Source: Dendrocalamus latiflorus (taxonomy: Eukaryota > Streptophyta > Magnoliopsida > Poales > Poaceae). From it: 64,000 nt of DNA. A program made the translations under genes and the position numbers. The notes under the pieces were generated by a model. The model was not told the origin of the DNA, ran no database searches, and was given only the letters and a program-made list of their open reading frames with translations. The DNA is taken from NCBI GenBank assembly GCA_017311315.1, contig CM029647.1, forward strand, positions 6,372,577 to 6,436,576, written 5' to 3'. Shown piece after piece: positions 32,254-43,926 of the stretch. Each line of letters starts with the position of its first letter. Position 1 is the first letter of the stretch.

Positions 32254-32449
32254 GAGTATTGCTATACAACATTCGACTGTTTTTGAGGACAAAAACAGTC
32301 AGATTGATCTGGGACGTTAGATCTCCATCCAACGGATTCACCCATACAAGCCCCCCTAAAAAAATGATATAGGGCGTTGGATCTCTATCTAATAGCTTAA
32401 AATCTGACTATTTTTGTCTAAAAAACAGTCGAATGTTGTATAGACACTC
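32254..32449. mobile_element. ~195-bp MITE with ~75-bp inverted ends
   Basis: Left GAGTATTGCTATACAACATTCGACTGTTTTTG...CCATCCAACGG and right CGTTGGATCTCTATCTAATAG...ACAGTCGAATGTTGTATAGACACTC are inverted copies with small gaps. The short centre separates them. Target duplication is not clear. It lies between the F-box pseudogene and MSP1. Confidence 0.75.
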
Positions 32450-33059
32450 CCATTGATATTTTATCTCTTTGGCAAGATCATGTGTGGTTGACTGCTTATC
32501 CAATGCGGCACTACAAGGTGTTCAAAACATTAGAATTCTACAGAAGACAGTTCAATTTTCATGTCCCAAATAGGCTACGTAGGAATTTCACCTGTGATAG
32601 TTCAATTCAATTATCGTGTCCTAAACAGGGGCTATGCATCTATGCGTGTGGTGCATGTGGCAGTGCGCGAAGTGTTAGCCCAATGGTGATGCTCAATTTA
32701 TCGATGGATTATAACTTTTTCACTGTAATTGGTTTATTTTTACTGTAGCTGATGGTGACTTATTTGACATAATTAAATTAAAAAATAAAATAGTAAAAAT
32801 ATGTTAGCCCATTACGGATAATGCGAAGGAATAAAAAAGAAAAAACTAAAAAAACTAAATTAAAAGTGAGAAATCAAAAACTAAAATTGAAACGAGCGGG
32901 GCATAGTTACACGATGGAACATCCCCCAAGGAGATAGTATGACTTTCTTCCTTTCGACAAGTTACAAAATGCAGCAACCCCACCCTTAAAAACGGGCGTA
33001 TTTCTTCCGGAAAGGGTGGCGATAAAGATCACAAAACACAAAGTGCCACTCCTGTACTA
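32450..33059. other. Intergenic DNA upstream of MSP1
   Basis: 32690-32880 is AT-rich and resembles an inverted, decayed MITE family B copy (GTTAGCCCATTACGGATAATGCGA). No gene is recognised. Confidence 0.4.
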
Positions 33060-34231
33060 CTAGTATCGTAAGCGAAGCCGCAACAGCCAAAAGAGCGAGG
33101 CAAGGAGAACACACCACCTTTCCTCGCCCAAACAAAACCGCCGCCTCCTCCCTTGGCTCGCTCGCTCTCTACTCGCCCCAGCTCGTTCGTTCGTTCGTAC
33201 GCTCTCCTCCCACTCGCTCCTCATCATGCCCCTCTCGTGCCCGCCCTGATCCCCGTAGGAGCACGGCACCGTTGACGCCACCGCCGGCGACCGCCATTGC
33301 GAGAGACCCACCCAGGTAAGCAAGACCGATCTCCTCGCTTCTCTGCTCCTGCACTCTCCTCCCACTCCCGCTGCTCACGAGGAGCACGGCACCGTCCGCG
33401 GCGCGCCCCCCGTTTCCTTCCCGATCGCCGGCGAGCACCACCATTGCGAGAGGCCCAGGCCAGCTAACCAAGATCCGTCCTCACGTCTCTGCCTCTCTTC
33501 TGTAGTAATCTCTTTATTGTTTTGTTCTGTTCTTGGTCCGTACGTCAAGCAGTACTAGTGGAGCGCCCCTATTCTGTTCATCTCCGCCCCCCCGCGCAAG
33601 AATCCGTTTTGGCTTTTGCTCGAAAGGCGCCTTCCATCTTCCCGGTCCCAATTCCATCTCGTTTGCTCGTCGTTTCCTCCAAAAAGTGCTCCTTTTGTTC
33701 CTCCAAATTCCGCCCTCATGGCTTCAATTCCTTCGTGCTGTCTCGGGCTACGTGCTAGAGTTTACGAGTTTAATTGCTGTAGCTGTAGTAGTAGTAGTAC
33801 GTTTGTGAGCATTACTTTAATACTCCTCTTAAATGCTACTGCTATTTTAATAGTACTGGTAATTGTACTTGGTTGGTCAGGCTCCACACGGCCCCCCATA
33901 AACAAATCACGCCCAAATGATGGTCCAAAATCCAAATCCCAGGGAGAGGAACATCCCCACAGTCTCTTTTCTCCAGGTCACTACCTACACATACATAGGT
34001 TCTTGGACAAGTAGTAGTACTACTCTAATTCTAATCAGACGCAGTTCCAGTTCTTCAATCTGTCTTTGCACGTCTAGATTGCTGAGATTAGCAGTACGCC
34101 GGACAGGTTCAAGCCAGAAATGCCTGTGCTTTTTTGCAATTAGCCCCCCTCAAATCTCTAGCATTTGGATCAATTGCCATTCTGGACTGGTCCAATTTCT
34201 GTCCCTGGCTCCCACTGGCAGTGTGGGATTA

Positions 34232-34458
34232 AGGTGATCGTTTTGGCTTCAGCTTTTAGCTTTCAGTTTATTTTTCACTATTTATAAATTTCATCTTTTT
34301 CTGAACTTTTGGCTTTTTGTTGAGTTTTTTTGCCAATTTTTTCTCGTATTTGTTTGTATTATACGTAATGGGCTAACATATTTTTTTAAATTTTTTTAAA
34401 TTTAATTATGCTAAATAAGTCTATGCCAGCTATCGTGTTTTTTCAGCCGTAAGCCAAA
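34232..34458. mobile_element. MITE family B, copy 2
   Basis: Begins GGTGATCGTTTTGGCTTCAGC and shares the TTTATAAATTTCATCTTTTTCTGAACTTTTGGC and TATACGTAATGGGCTAACAT blocks with 24738-25016. The right end is decayed near TTCAGCCGTAAGCC. Confidence 0.65.
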
Positions 34459-35857
34459 AAAAAGCCCAAAGTGATTTCAGAGAGCCCGGACAGAGGCGTC
34501 AGAGATTCTTGTGTTGGGGGGCACGATTTAATGTGCTGCTTGTCTTCATTTTATCTGCAGCGGTGTAGGTACTACTGCTAGTGTTTCTGTTCAGCTAGCG
34601 TATGTGTTGCCACTTGCTGAAGCCTGTGTGTGAAGTGAGGTTTTAGGCAATGGGATGTGTGTGGGAGTAGGCTTTCTTGTGCCGTGGGGAGCGTTGGTGG
34701 CTTCCTTCCTGTGCAGGAGGTGACCTGCCCTGCCTTTATGATGCTTGGTTGGTTTTGTTTCATCTGATTTGATGTAAAGTTGTACCCCTAGTGTGTTGTA
34801 GTAGTGGCCTTTTCTTTTCTCCTGGAGTAGTAAAACCATTGAGTGCTTGTGCTGGATGGATGTTTCATTGGCTTCTTGTGCCTGTCTCCCCTGCTTCTTT
34901 GGCTTTAGGGAGGGGTTTCCGTAACTTCTGCTGCTGTTATCCTTTGATCTTTGCACTTCTTGGTTTTGTTATGATTGTGTTGTTACTTTTGGAGGCTAAG
35001 GTATTATCCTTGTGGGAGCCATAGTGCCAATTGCCAAACACAACACCACCTGCATTGTCTTGAGTCTCTTGACTAGATGCTGGGAGTGCTAAGTGAGAAT
35101 ACAGTTTTAACTCGCGGTTTTCCAGTTGTGCTGTGTGGCGTTGATTGAAGTAGGATGGGCTTGCTAGTTTATCATTCTTGTACCTTGAGCTGACAATTAC
35201 ATAAAGCTGAGTGTGCTGTGTTTTCTTTTTTTCTTCAGGATCAGGATGGATTTTTGACAGAGCATACTACTTTTGATCAAGTTTCATCTGCTGCATTACT
35301 GATGCCTTTGAGAAGCAGACAAAGAAAGTCGCAGTTCAGAAGGTAATCAGTTTAAATTCCTCTTTCCATTCTGACTAGATTCGGATCACAAAATATATCA
35401 GACATAAATTACTGTTTCGGTTTCTGTTCAAAATGCAGCCAGCTGTCTTATGATCTTTCATTTCTAATGTCTTTTGAGTGACAACCACAACTTAGTAGGC
35501 ACTTTATATCTACAGTTCGGCCATTACATGCTCAAATTCTAAAATCACAGAAGTAGGGAGATAAACAAAATTTCTCCAAGTAGGGGATGATTGATAGACA
35601 TTACTATTTTTCTCCTTTTGTTCTGTTGGAAGCATCAACAAGTTTTGAACATCTACATTAGCCAAAATCTCAAATCCGTTGTTGGACATAAATTAGCTAT
35701 TTGGCTTCAACATCTAGCTTGGTCCAAAACAAATGAAACCTGATTATTACTTTAACTGACTTTTCTCATAAGCTAAGAAAAAGGTGAAATTTTCTTTTTG
35801 TTCTGCAGTGCACATCGATATATCATTCCGGGGTCATTACTCAGTACAGTGAACATA

Positions 35858-35878
35858 ATGAAATTTTGCAGCTACTGA
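35858..35878 (+). promoter_or_regulatory. Upstream ORF 1 before MSP1 (6 codons)
   Basis: ATG at 35858 followed in frame by TGA at 35876-35878. It would be in the leader if the last leader exon begins at 35809; it would be spliced out if the acceptor at 35870 (TTTTGCAG) or later is used. Confidence 0.45.
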
Positions 35879-35879
35879 C

Positions 35880-36002
35880 ATGGCTAATCTCTTCACGCAG
35901 ATTAAACTTCATACAGTTCCCCCAAAAAATGGCGATGGGATTTCAAAGTTTCTGCCATTTCATCCTAGTTATGTGCCTCATCACCAGCTCTGCTTTGGCT
36001 GA
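35880..36002 (+). promoter_or_regulatory. Upstream ORF 2 overlapping the MSP1 start (40 codons)
   Basis: ATG at 35880, TGA at 36000-36002, out of frame with MSP1 and overlapping its first 74 bases. If transcribed it would reduce initiation at 35929. Acceptor-like CACGCAG (to 35900) and CATACAG (to 35916) could remove this ATG. Confidence 0.45.
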
Positions 36003-39000
36003 ATCAAGTGATATAAATAATTTGCTCACTCTGAGGGACTCAGTCACTGAAGGAAAAGGCTTCCTCCGTAACTGGTTTGACTCAGAAACTCCCCCGTGCA
36101 ACTGGTCAGGCATAACATGTGTGGGCCATACTGTGGTGGTCATCGACTTGTCCTCTGTGCCACTGTATGCCCCGTTTCCGTTATGCATTGGGGCATTCCG
36201 GTCACTTATCCGGCTCAACTTCAGTGGATGTGGGTTTAGTGGTGAGCTTCCAGAAGCCTTGGCGAAGGTGCAGCATCTCGAGTACCTAGACTTGTCCAAT
36301 AATCAGCTTACTGGACCCCTGCCTGTCTCTTTATATGACTTGAAGATGCTGAAAGAAGTGGTGCTTGACAATAACATGTTGTCTGGACAATTGAGCCCTG
36401 CCATTGCTCAGCTGCAGCACCTCACTAAGCTATCTATATCCACGAATTCCATCTCTGGAGGCCTTCCTCCGGAGCTGGGCAGTCTGCAGAACCTGGAGTT
36501 CCTGGACCTTCACACGAACACATTGAATGGGTCGATACCAGCAGCTTTTCGCAATCTGTCTAGGCTCTTGCACCTTGATCTAAGCCAGAATAACCTCACT
36601 GGATCAATATTCCCAGGAATAAGCTCGTTGGTGAACCTGTTGACACTTGATCTGTCGTCAAACAGTTTTGTGGGGCCAATACCCAGGGAGGTTGGTCAAC
36701 TGAAAAATCTGGAATTGCTAATTTTGGGAGAAAATTATTTCACCGAAAGCATTCCGGAAGAGATTGGTAACCTGAAGCGGCTAGAAGTACTTGAACTCCC
36801 TGAATGCAAGTTCACGGGCACCATTCCTTGGTCAATTGGTGGTCTCATAAACCTGAAGGAACTTGACATATCAGAGAACAACTTCAGTGCTGAACTCCCA
36901 ACATCGATTGGTGAACTGGGCAATCTGACGCAGCTGATTGCAAAGAGTGCAGGTCTCAGTGGGAGCATACCGAAAGAACTTGGTAACTGCAAGAAGCTTA
37001 CTCTCATAAATCTGTCCTTCAATGTCTTCACTGGCTCTGTCCCTGAAGAACTTGCAGATTTAGAAGCTATTGTCACATTTACCGTCGAAGGGAACAAACT
37101 ATCAGGCCATATTCCAGATTGGATTCGGAACTGGGCAAATGCAAGATCCGTAACACTGGCTCAAAACTTGTTCAATGGACCTTTGCCATTGCTGCCGTTG
37201 CAGCATCTGGTTAGTTTCTCTGCACACACCAACCTTCTCTCAGGTTCTATCCCTGCTGAGATATGTCAAGCCAACTCCCTGCGTTCGCTCATGCTGCATG
37301 ATAACAATCTGACTGGGAGTATCGAGGAGACATTTAAAGGATGCACGAACCTCACTGAGCTGAACTTGTTAAATAACCATCTTCATGGTGAGATACCAGA
37401 ATACTTGGCTGAGCTACCTCTAGTTACCCTAGAATTGTCACAAAACAATTTTACGGGAATGCTGCCTGACAAGTTGTGGGAGTCATCAACCATTTTGGAG
37501 ATCAATCTCAGCAATAATCAGATCACCGGCCCGATCCCTCAGAGCCTTGGTAGGCTCTCCAGCCTGCAGAGGTTGCAGATAGACAATAGTTATTTGGAAG
37601 GACCCATCCCACGGTCTGTCGGCGCTCTAAGGAATCTGACTAATCTGTCTCTACATGGCAATAGGTTATCTGGGAACATTCCACAAGACCTTTTCAACTG
37701 CAGAAACCTTGTCATGCTGGACCTGAGCTCTAATAATCTGACTGGCCACATCCCGAGGGTCATATCTCACTTGACAATGCTCAATAGTTTGATTCTGTCT
37801 TATAACCAGCTGTCTGGTGCTATTCCAACTGAGATCTGTGTGGGATTTGAGAATGAGGCTCACCCTGACTCGGAGTTTGTTCAGCACCACGGCCTTCTTG
37901 ATTTGTCATACAACCGATTGACTGGTCAGATCCCGACAGCGATAAAGAAGTGTGCTGTGGTGATGGTGCTAAATCTTCAAGGCAATTTGCTTAATGGCAC
38001 CATTCCTGCAGAGCTTAGTGAGCTGACAAATCTTACAACCATTAATCTGTCTTCTAATGCATTAGTTGGACCGATGCTTCCTTGGTCTGAACCATTGGTA
38101 CAACTGCAAGGCCTTATTCTCTCTAATAACCACCTAGATGGCTCTATTCCTGTTGAGATAGGCCGAATTCTTCCCAAAATTGCAATGCTAGACTTGTCCA
38201 GTAATGCACTTACTGGAACTCTACCCCAGTCTTTGCTCTGCAACAAATACCTAAACCATCTGGATGTCAGTAATAACAATCTCTCTGGACAAATTCCATT
38301 CTCTTGTCCCATAGACAGAGAATCCTCGATCTCACTGCTATTCTTCAATTCAAGCAGTAACCATTTCTCAGGGAGCTTAGATGAGTCTATCTCGAACTTC
38401 ACACAACTGTCTTCTCTTGATATCCACAACAATAGCATCACTGGAAGCTTGCCTCCAGCACTTTCTGATCTCATTTATTTGAACTATCTTGACCTCTCAA
38501 GCAACGATTTCTATGGTGCCATCCCTTGTGGTATCTGCAATATATTTGGCCTCACGTTTGCCAACTTCTCTGGTAACCAGATTGGCATGTACAGCTTAGC
38601 AGATTGTGCTGCAGGAGGCGCTTGTTCCGCTACTGGTACTGGTCGTAAAGTGATCCATCCATCTCATCGAGTTGTAAGAGCAGCAACCATCTGTGGCATT
38701 ACACTCGCTGTCATCATCGTGTTAGTTCTTCTGGTGGTTTATCCGAGATGGAAGCTATTGAGAAGCAGGTCACTGGCTCTTGTACCCGCCAGTAAGGCCA
38801 AGGCTACTGTTGAGCCAAACTCAAGCGAGGAACTCCTAGGAAAGAAGTCACGGGAACCTCTGAGCATCAATCTTGCAACATTTGAGCATGCACTGTTGAG
38901 GGTCACCGCAGATGATATTCTGAAAGCCACTGAGAATTTCAGTAAGGTGCACATCATAGGTGATGGTGGCTTTGGCACTGTCTATAGGGCAGCACTCCCT

Positions 39001-39819
39001 GAAGGCCGGAGAGTCGCGATCAAGAGGCTTCATGGTGGCCATCAGTTCCAAGGTGACCGTGAATTCCTGGCTGAAATGGAGACCATTGGAAAGGTGAAGC
39101 ACCAAAACCTTGTCCCCCTACTTGGCTACTGTGTTTGTGGTGATGAACGGTTCCTGATCTACGAGTACATGGAGAATGGAAGCCTTGAGATGTGGCTGAG
39201 GAACCGAGCAGATGCAGTTGAAGCACTTGGATGGCCCGACCGTCTCAAGATCTGCCTCGGTTCTGCCCGTGGGCTCGCATTCCTGCACCATGGCTTTGTG
39301 CCACACATCATCCACCGGGACATGAAGTCAAGCAACATTCTATTGGACGAGAACTTCGAGCCGAGGGTCTCTGACTTTGGCCTTGCAAGGATAATCAGCG
39401 CATGCGAGACTCATGTCAGCACTGACATTGCCGGTACGTTTGGATACATTCCCCCAGAGTACGGCCTGACAATGAAATCCACCGCGAAAGGCGACGTCTA
39501 CAGCTTCGGCGTCGTCATGCTGGAGCTGCTCACTGGACGTCCACCTACAGGGCAAGAGGAGTTGGAAGGGGGTGGAAACCTCGTGGGCTGGGTGCGGTGG
39601 ATGATCGCGCACGGTAAGGAGAACGAGCTGTTTGATCCTTGCCTGCCAGTTTCAGGCCTGTGGCGGGAGCAGATGGCCCGCGTGCTCGCCGTTGCTCGGG
39701 ACTGCACCGCCGAAGAGCCGTGGAAGAGGCCGAGCATGCAGGAGGTGGTGAAGGGCCTCAAGACGACCCAGACGATGGAATGTGGACCTCTGGTGGTGAC
39801 AGTCTCCAGGGACGTGTAA
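35929..39819 (+). CDS. MSP1: LRR receptor-like protein kinase MSP1 (MULTIPLE SPOROCYTE 1 type)
   Basis: Plasma-membrane receptor kinase; rice MSP1 limits the number of cells entering sporogenesis in anther and ovule and acts with the small secreted ligand TDL1A. I chose ATG 35929 (context AAAAAATGGCG), giving 1296 residues, against 1294 recalled for rice; the frame is open upstream only through a non-ATG codon. Residues ~1-24 are a signal peptide ending ITSSALA. A paired-Cys cap (PPCNWSGITC) and about thirty LRRs fill ~60-900. A transmembrane helix (TLAVIIVLVLLVVY) lies near 920. The kinase (~995-1285) has GDGGFGTVY, VAIKRL, HRDMKSSNILLD (RD type), DFGLAR and GTFGYIPPEYG. All catalytic residues are present. 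No coding intron, frameshift or stop. A large Copia nest starts 400 bp downstream. Confidence 0.96.
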   Translation: MAMGFQSFCHFILVMCLITSSALAESSDINNLLTLRDSVTEGKGFLRNWFDSETPPCNWSGITCVGHTVVVIDLSSVPLYAPFPLCIGAFRSLIRLNFSGCGFSGELPEALAKVQHLEYLDLSNNQLTGPLPVSLYDLKMLKEVVLDNNMLSGQLSPAIAQLQHLTKLSISTNSISGGLPPELGSLQNLEFLDLHTNTLNGSIPAAFRNLSRLLHLDLSQNNLTGSIFPGISSLVNLLTLDLSSNSFVGPIPREVGQLKNLELLILGENYFTESIPEEIGNLKRLEVLELPECKFTGTIPWSIGGLINLKELDISENNFSAELPTSIGELGNLTQLIAKSAGLSGSIPKELGNCKKLTLINLSFNVFTGSVPEELADLEAIVTFTVEGNKLSGHIPDWIRNWANARSVTLAQNLFNGPLPLLPLQHLVSFSAHTNLLSGSIPAEICQANSLRSLMLHDNNLTGSIEETFKGCTNLTELNLLNNHLHGEIPEYLAELPLVTLELSQNNFTGMLPDKLWESSTILEINLSNNQITGPIPQSLGRLSSLQRLQIDNSYLEGPIPRSVGALRNLTNLSLHGNRLSGNIPQDLFNCRNLVMLDLSSNNLTGHIPRVISHLTMLNSLILSYNQLSGAIPTEICVGFENEAHPDSEFVQHHGLLDLSYNRLTGQIPTAIKKCAVVMVLNLQGNLLNGTIPAELSELTNLTTINLSSNALVGPMLPWSEPLVQLQGLILSNNHLDGSIPVEIGRILPKIAMLDLSSNALTGTLPQSLLCNKYLNHLDVSNNNLSGQIPFSCPIDRESSISLLFFNSSSNHFSGSLDESISNFTQLSSLDIHNNSITGSLPPALSDLIYLNYLDLSSNDFYGAIPCGICNIFGLTFANFSGNQIGMYSLADCAAGGACSATGTGRKVIHPSHRVVRAATICGITLAVIIVLVLLVVYPRWKLLRSRSLALVPASKAKATVEPNSSEELLGKKSREPLSINLATFEHALLRVTADDILKATENFSKVHIIGDGGFGTVYRAALPEGRRVAIKRLHGGHQFQGDREFLAEMETIGKVKHQNLVPLLGYCVCGDERFLIYEYMENGSLEMWLRNRADAVEALGWPDRLKICLGSARGLAFLHHGFVPHIIHRDMKSSNILLDENFEPRVSDFGLARIISACETHVSTDIAGTFGYIPPEYGLTMKSTAKGDVYSFGVVMLELLTGRPPTGQEELEGGGNLVGWVRWMIAHGKENELFDPCLPVSGLWREQMARVLAVARDCTAEEPWKRPSMQEVVKGLKTTQTMECGPLVVTVSRDV

Positions 39820-40223
39820 TGCTGGCCTGGCAGCATGATCTTGGCATACAACAGTGCAACCGGAAGATCACCAAGAGTTGTTCTTGACACTGATCATGTA
39901 ATGATGTAGGCTAATGGTAGGTAACTTGTATCTCGAGACTGCAATGGGAGAAACTAATGTTGCTCATGTTCAGGCTGTAGTTGCAACTAATGTTGTACCC
40001 TTCTTATCTGTATCCATGTACTGTCTTTTATGGTAGTTCTTACGCCAGTAATTAGTGTTTTACAAGTTCAGAGGATGCTTTGACTGAAAGCCCCCCCCCC
40101 CCCCCCCCCGGGGTTGTCCAAGTCCTTCATAGGATCGCCAAAGTTTTTCTGTGTTGAAGCTCAGAAGAGGCTCATAGGATTCTTCTCTGGTATCACTGAT
40201 GGTGCTGCTTTGATAGAAAATAC
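39820..40223 (+). other. MSP1 3' UTR and downstream DNA
   Basis: After TAA 39817-39819 the region continues without frames. TGTACC/TATCTGTATCC stretches near 40000 could hold the poly(A) site. A C homopolymer of about 19 lies at 40091-40109. The region ends at the target duplication of the Copia element. Confidence 0.5.
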
Positions 40224-40388
40224 GTTACTGCTATAAAACATACCGTGGAAATTTCAAGAGCACGAGATAAAGATTTAACGTGGATTGCATAAAAAAACCA
40301 CAAACGCATAATGGGTGAAATCATTATATATGTAGATAATTTTTAATGTATTGTGTATGATATCATAAGGCTTACGGGGTTATAAATA

Positions 40389-43321
40389 TGTCGAGACCCG
40401 AATATACAAATCCTGACTCTACTGTGTATTCTGCACTAGTCCAGGATCACGCTAGTGCACACAGCGCAAACAAAGACAAATATCATCCACATCACGATAT
40501 TCTAAAGAAAAATCAGAATTATATTAATAACAATCAGAGTACGACCTTATGGCCAAGCTTACAATTATTAGCCTGAAGGGCTTTAAAGAAACTAGCAGCG
40601 GAAATCCAAAATTAACGTAGTAGCCATTCGACATGCCCACAGGCAATCGACTGGGGAGCGAAGTCCTAATCCGTGAAGTCCTCGTAGTAGCCTCCTTCTA
40701 GCAACTCCTGCTGATCTGGTCCCTCCTCTTCAACTGAGCAACATGGGCATAAAGCCGTGAGTACATTGGTACTCAGCAAGTCGTTTGTAACAAATAAATG
40801 CAATATAGTATGCAAGGCTTAACAATGGATGGCTGAAAGGTTAATTTTGCATAAAGCAACGATTTAAGGTAAATACACTAAATAGATTGAAAAGCGAATT
40901 TAACAACAGACACTAAGTAGATAACCAAAGGAACTGAATGTAACCACAAGTGAACTGACCATTCACTTCCCAGCTCAAACCAACCAAAATTTCATAAAGA
41001 CTCTACCCCTCGTGTGAAATCACCGAGCATTGTCCATGACCGAGGACACGGCTATTCGAATAGTTTTACACTCTGCAGAGGTTGCACAACTGTACCCACA
41101 CGATGTGATAATCCTCACGTTAAAGATAATCACAACAAGGCTTTTACAATGATCCATCTCAACCCGATCCCACTCGCTAAGGTTTCGCTGTCGAGTAGGG
41201 TAACCCCCTAGTCGATAATTGCCCCCCCTTGCGCCACAACAACATCAGTGGTGAAACCAAAGTTGAGACTTCACAAATTATTATGCCAGGTCTATCCCAT
41301 ACTAGACATGTGGTTTGCACGATAAAACTCAGATCAATGGCGCACAAAGTTAAGTCCTTAAGAGTTACCCAGGCGAAACATCCACATCCCAATGTGCATC
41401 CAGCACCCCCTTTACTGCACGATCATTCGCCCAAGTGAAAGCCAAGTTTGTATAACCAATGCCCATGACACTACCCATGTCATGACATACAAATTTTATA
41501 ACTGTGGCTAACCACCATGTTCAAGTAAATCATTAAGTCAAGATTAATTAACCACATGTGATGACAGACCCAACGTGCTAATGATAAGCCTGGCTAAGCA
41601 ATTAGACATAACCCCATGTGACAACTATTATTGTATCACTAAATAATTCCCAATCCTAAGGTGTCAATGGAAACATGGTAGTCAAATTATCATGGAGGGA
41701 AATAACCAATTGGGAGTATAACTACCAATACAAGGGTTTTATAATAAAGTAGCAATGCATGATAATTTAAAGCAACATAATACATAATAGATTTGAAAAC
41801 TAGGTTCAACATGATCAAAGAATACGACTTGCCTTGGCCTTGCTCAGCTGAGGGCTCTTGATCTTCAAATCCAACTTCCGCTCCCTCGAACACGCGATCT
41901 AACGAGAGAGAAAACGAGACGAAAAGACAAAATAAAATCAAATAAAATTCAAATGAACTCCAAAAACTTTCAAACCTGAACCAAAAGGTCGAGCTCAATT
42001 TTAGATGAATTTAGGAAAAAGAATCGGGTCAATCGGAGCTAGAACGGGCTCTTGAAAAATTGGATCTAAAGAAAATCGGGGAAATTGGAAAAGGTACTGT
42101 GCTGTGGACCGGGTGCACGGGAGAACGGGTCTACGGTGAACCCGGCTCACGAAACAGTGCGGGGGCGGCGGCTGCTGACGTGGCGGGTAGGGCTGACGTG
42201 GCGACCACGTGGCAACACGTGTGCGGGTAAGGCTGACGGGGCACAGCTGACGTGGCCATCTCGGCTCACGGGTGCACGGTGGACCTGCGGGACCCACCGG
42301 CAGAGGCACGGTGCACGGGGACCAGGTCTACAGGAAGGCGAGGGGTCGCGGGTGACGCCAGCGCTGACGCACACCGGCGCAAGGACCGAGGGGACGCGGG
42401 GCGCGACCGAGGTGCGGGCGGCGAGGCGCGGGCGGGTAGCGGCGGCGGCTGGCCGGCGAGGTCTGGGACGGCGGCGGGGTCTGGCCAGCGGCGACCGAGG
42501 TGGCGGCGGGACTCACCGGCGGCGTTAAACGGCGAGCGCTCTCGGCGGCGAGCTCCGGCGACGAGCGGCGAACGCCAAGCGACCGGTGGCGTACGGGCGA
42601 CGGTGACGCACCGGCGGCTCCGGCGATGAGCGGCGGCGGAGGCGGCGGCTCGGGACGGTGAAGAAGCCGAGGGGTCGGGCGCTTTTATACGCGGACGCTG
42701 AGGCGGCCGGGTCGGGTGCGGCGAAGAGTCCACGGCGGAGACGGCGGCGGCGTGGCAGAGTTCGGAACGGGGACGGGGAAGAGAGTCCCGGTCGGGAACG
42801 GGGACCCTGACAGGTGGGCCCCCCTGTCAGTGGCTCCGGGCGAGCGGGCGGCACGGATGGCGCGCGGGCGAAGCGGCTGCGGCGGATGGGCGACACGTGG
42901 CTGGCATCCAACCGAGAGGCGCGGGCGCGGACTGGGCGCCGATGCGCGACACGTGGCGTGAGCGGGCGCGCGCTGGCTGGGCTGGCGGCCTGCTGGGCTG
43001 GGCCGGCTGGTGGGTTTTCGGCCCACTGGCCGGTTTGGGATTTTCTTTTCTTTTTCTTTTCCAGAAATTGAAATAAATCCTTTTGAGCTCTAGAAAATAG
43101 CAAATAAATCCAGAAAAAATCCAATAAAATTCCAGAAAATTACTTGAGGCTCAAGGAACTCAAATAAAATAGCATTGGCAAATGTTAATGTTTATCTTAA
43201 TCATATTAAATCCTTTCAATTTAATAAAATTCCAATTGAGCTTTAATTAATTCCAGAAAAATTCAAATGGTGAATTTTATTTTAAAAGCTTCAAAAAGAC
43301 TCTGAAAATCAGGATGTTACA
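40389..43321 (-). mobile_element. 2.9-kb solo LTR (Gypsy-like) inside the Copia 3' LTR
   Basis: Starts TGTCGAGACCCG and ends GGATGTTACA (minus strand: TGTAACATCC...). It is flanked by AAATA at 40384-40388 and 43322-43326. The host LTR sequence is continuous once it is removed. There are no internal coding domains and no second LTR within. A TATAAAA box lies on the minus strand near 42681-42688, downstream (minus) of which is a GC-rich leader (42100-42660). The GC-rich open frames at 42085-43124 are shadows of this leader and not genes. Confidence 0.88.
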
Positions 43322-43926
43322 AAATACCTTTGGGAATAAGAGTCCTAGACGAGGAAGGAACAGAGTTCTAGTCGGCAATATAGCGTGTCGTGTATGTTAT
43401 AACATCTTGCTTGGAAACGAAACAGAGTCTCAGAAGATGACGGTGAAGAGTTGTAGTCAGAGGTGCCTTGAGCAGCCAACAACATCTGACACCAATCAAC
43501 GTAAACACCTTTGAACACCACGCCTGGTGCAAATTGATGCAGAGTCCATATGAACACAAAGATAATACCAATCATAACCTTTGACCAGTTCGCATTACTG
43601 ACTGGTTATACTGATGAGAATATATCTTTTGAGTGAAATCTAATAGGATTCTTTAAGTGGTCGGACTCTGATGCAAGATGCCCGATCTTCACGACGTAGG
43701 ATCGATAATGATAACTTGGATCCGTGCAACCTGACGAACCGATGGTGCCAACCACTGTCAGAACAGCAACCTGCGACAACAGAATTCGCCCAACCACATG
43801 CTCGTGATCCCGTCTACCCTACCACAAAGCAGACGCATCGCAGCTCCTGAGAATCACAAGGAATCACAATAACAACGATGTAGAGAAACACTCAATTCCC
43901 TTCTAGGTTGCAATCAGATGGTTAAC

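Larger units (their letters stand above)
33060..35928 (+). promoter_or_regulatory. Probable promoter and intron-containing 5' leader of MSP1
   Basis: A pyrimidine-rich, CpG-rich stretch at 33100-33500 looks like a grass 5' UTR. It has GTAAG-type donor sites (CACCCAG|GTAAGC at 33315). An acceptor TTCTTCAG near 35238, a donor AAG|GTAATC near 35342 and an acceptor TTCTGCAG near 35808 outline a short non-coding exon. Exact structure needs transcripts. A MITE family B copy lies inside at 34232-34458. Confidence 0.45.

Noticed and set aside
35866..35928. N-terminal extension of MSP1 (21 codons before ATG 35929)
   Set aside because: It opens with TTG, not ATG, and would bury the signal peptide; the ATG at 35929 has a good context and matches the family's start.
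42085..43124. Several long GC-rich open frames on both strands (up to 199 codons)
   Set aside because: They lie wholly inside the 2.9-kb solo LTR (40389-43321), in its GC-rich leader, overlap each other in many frames, and have no domain.
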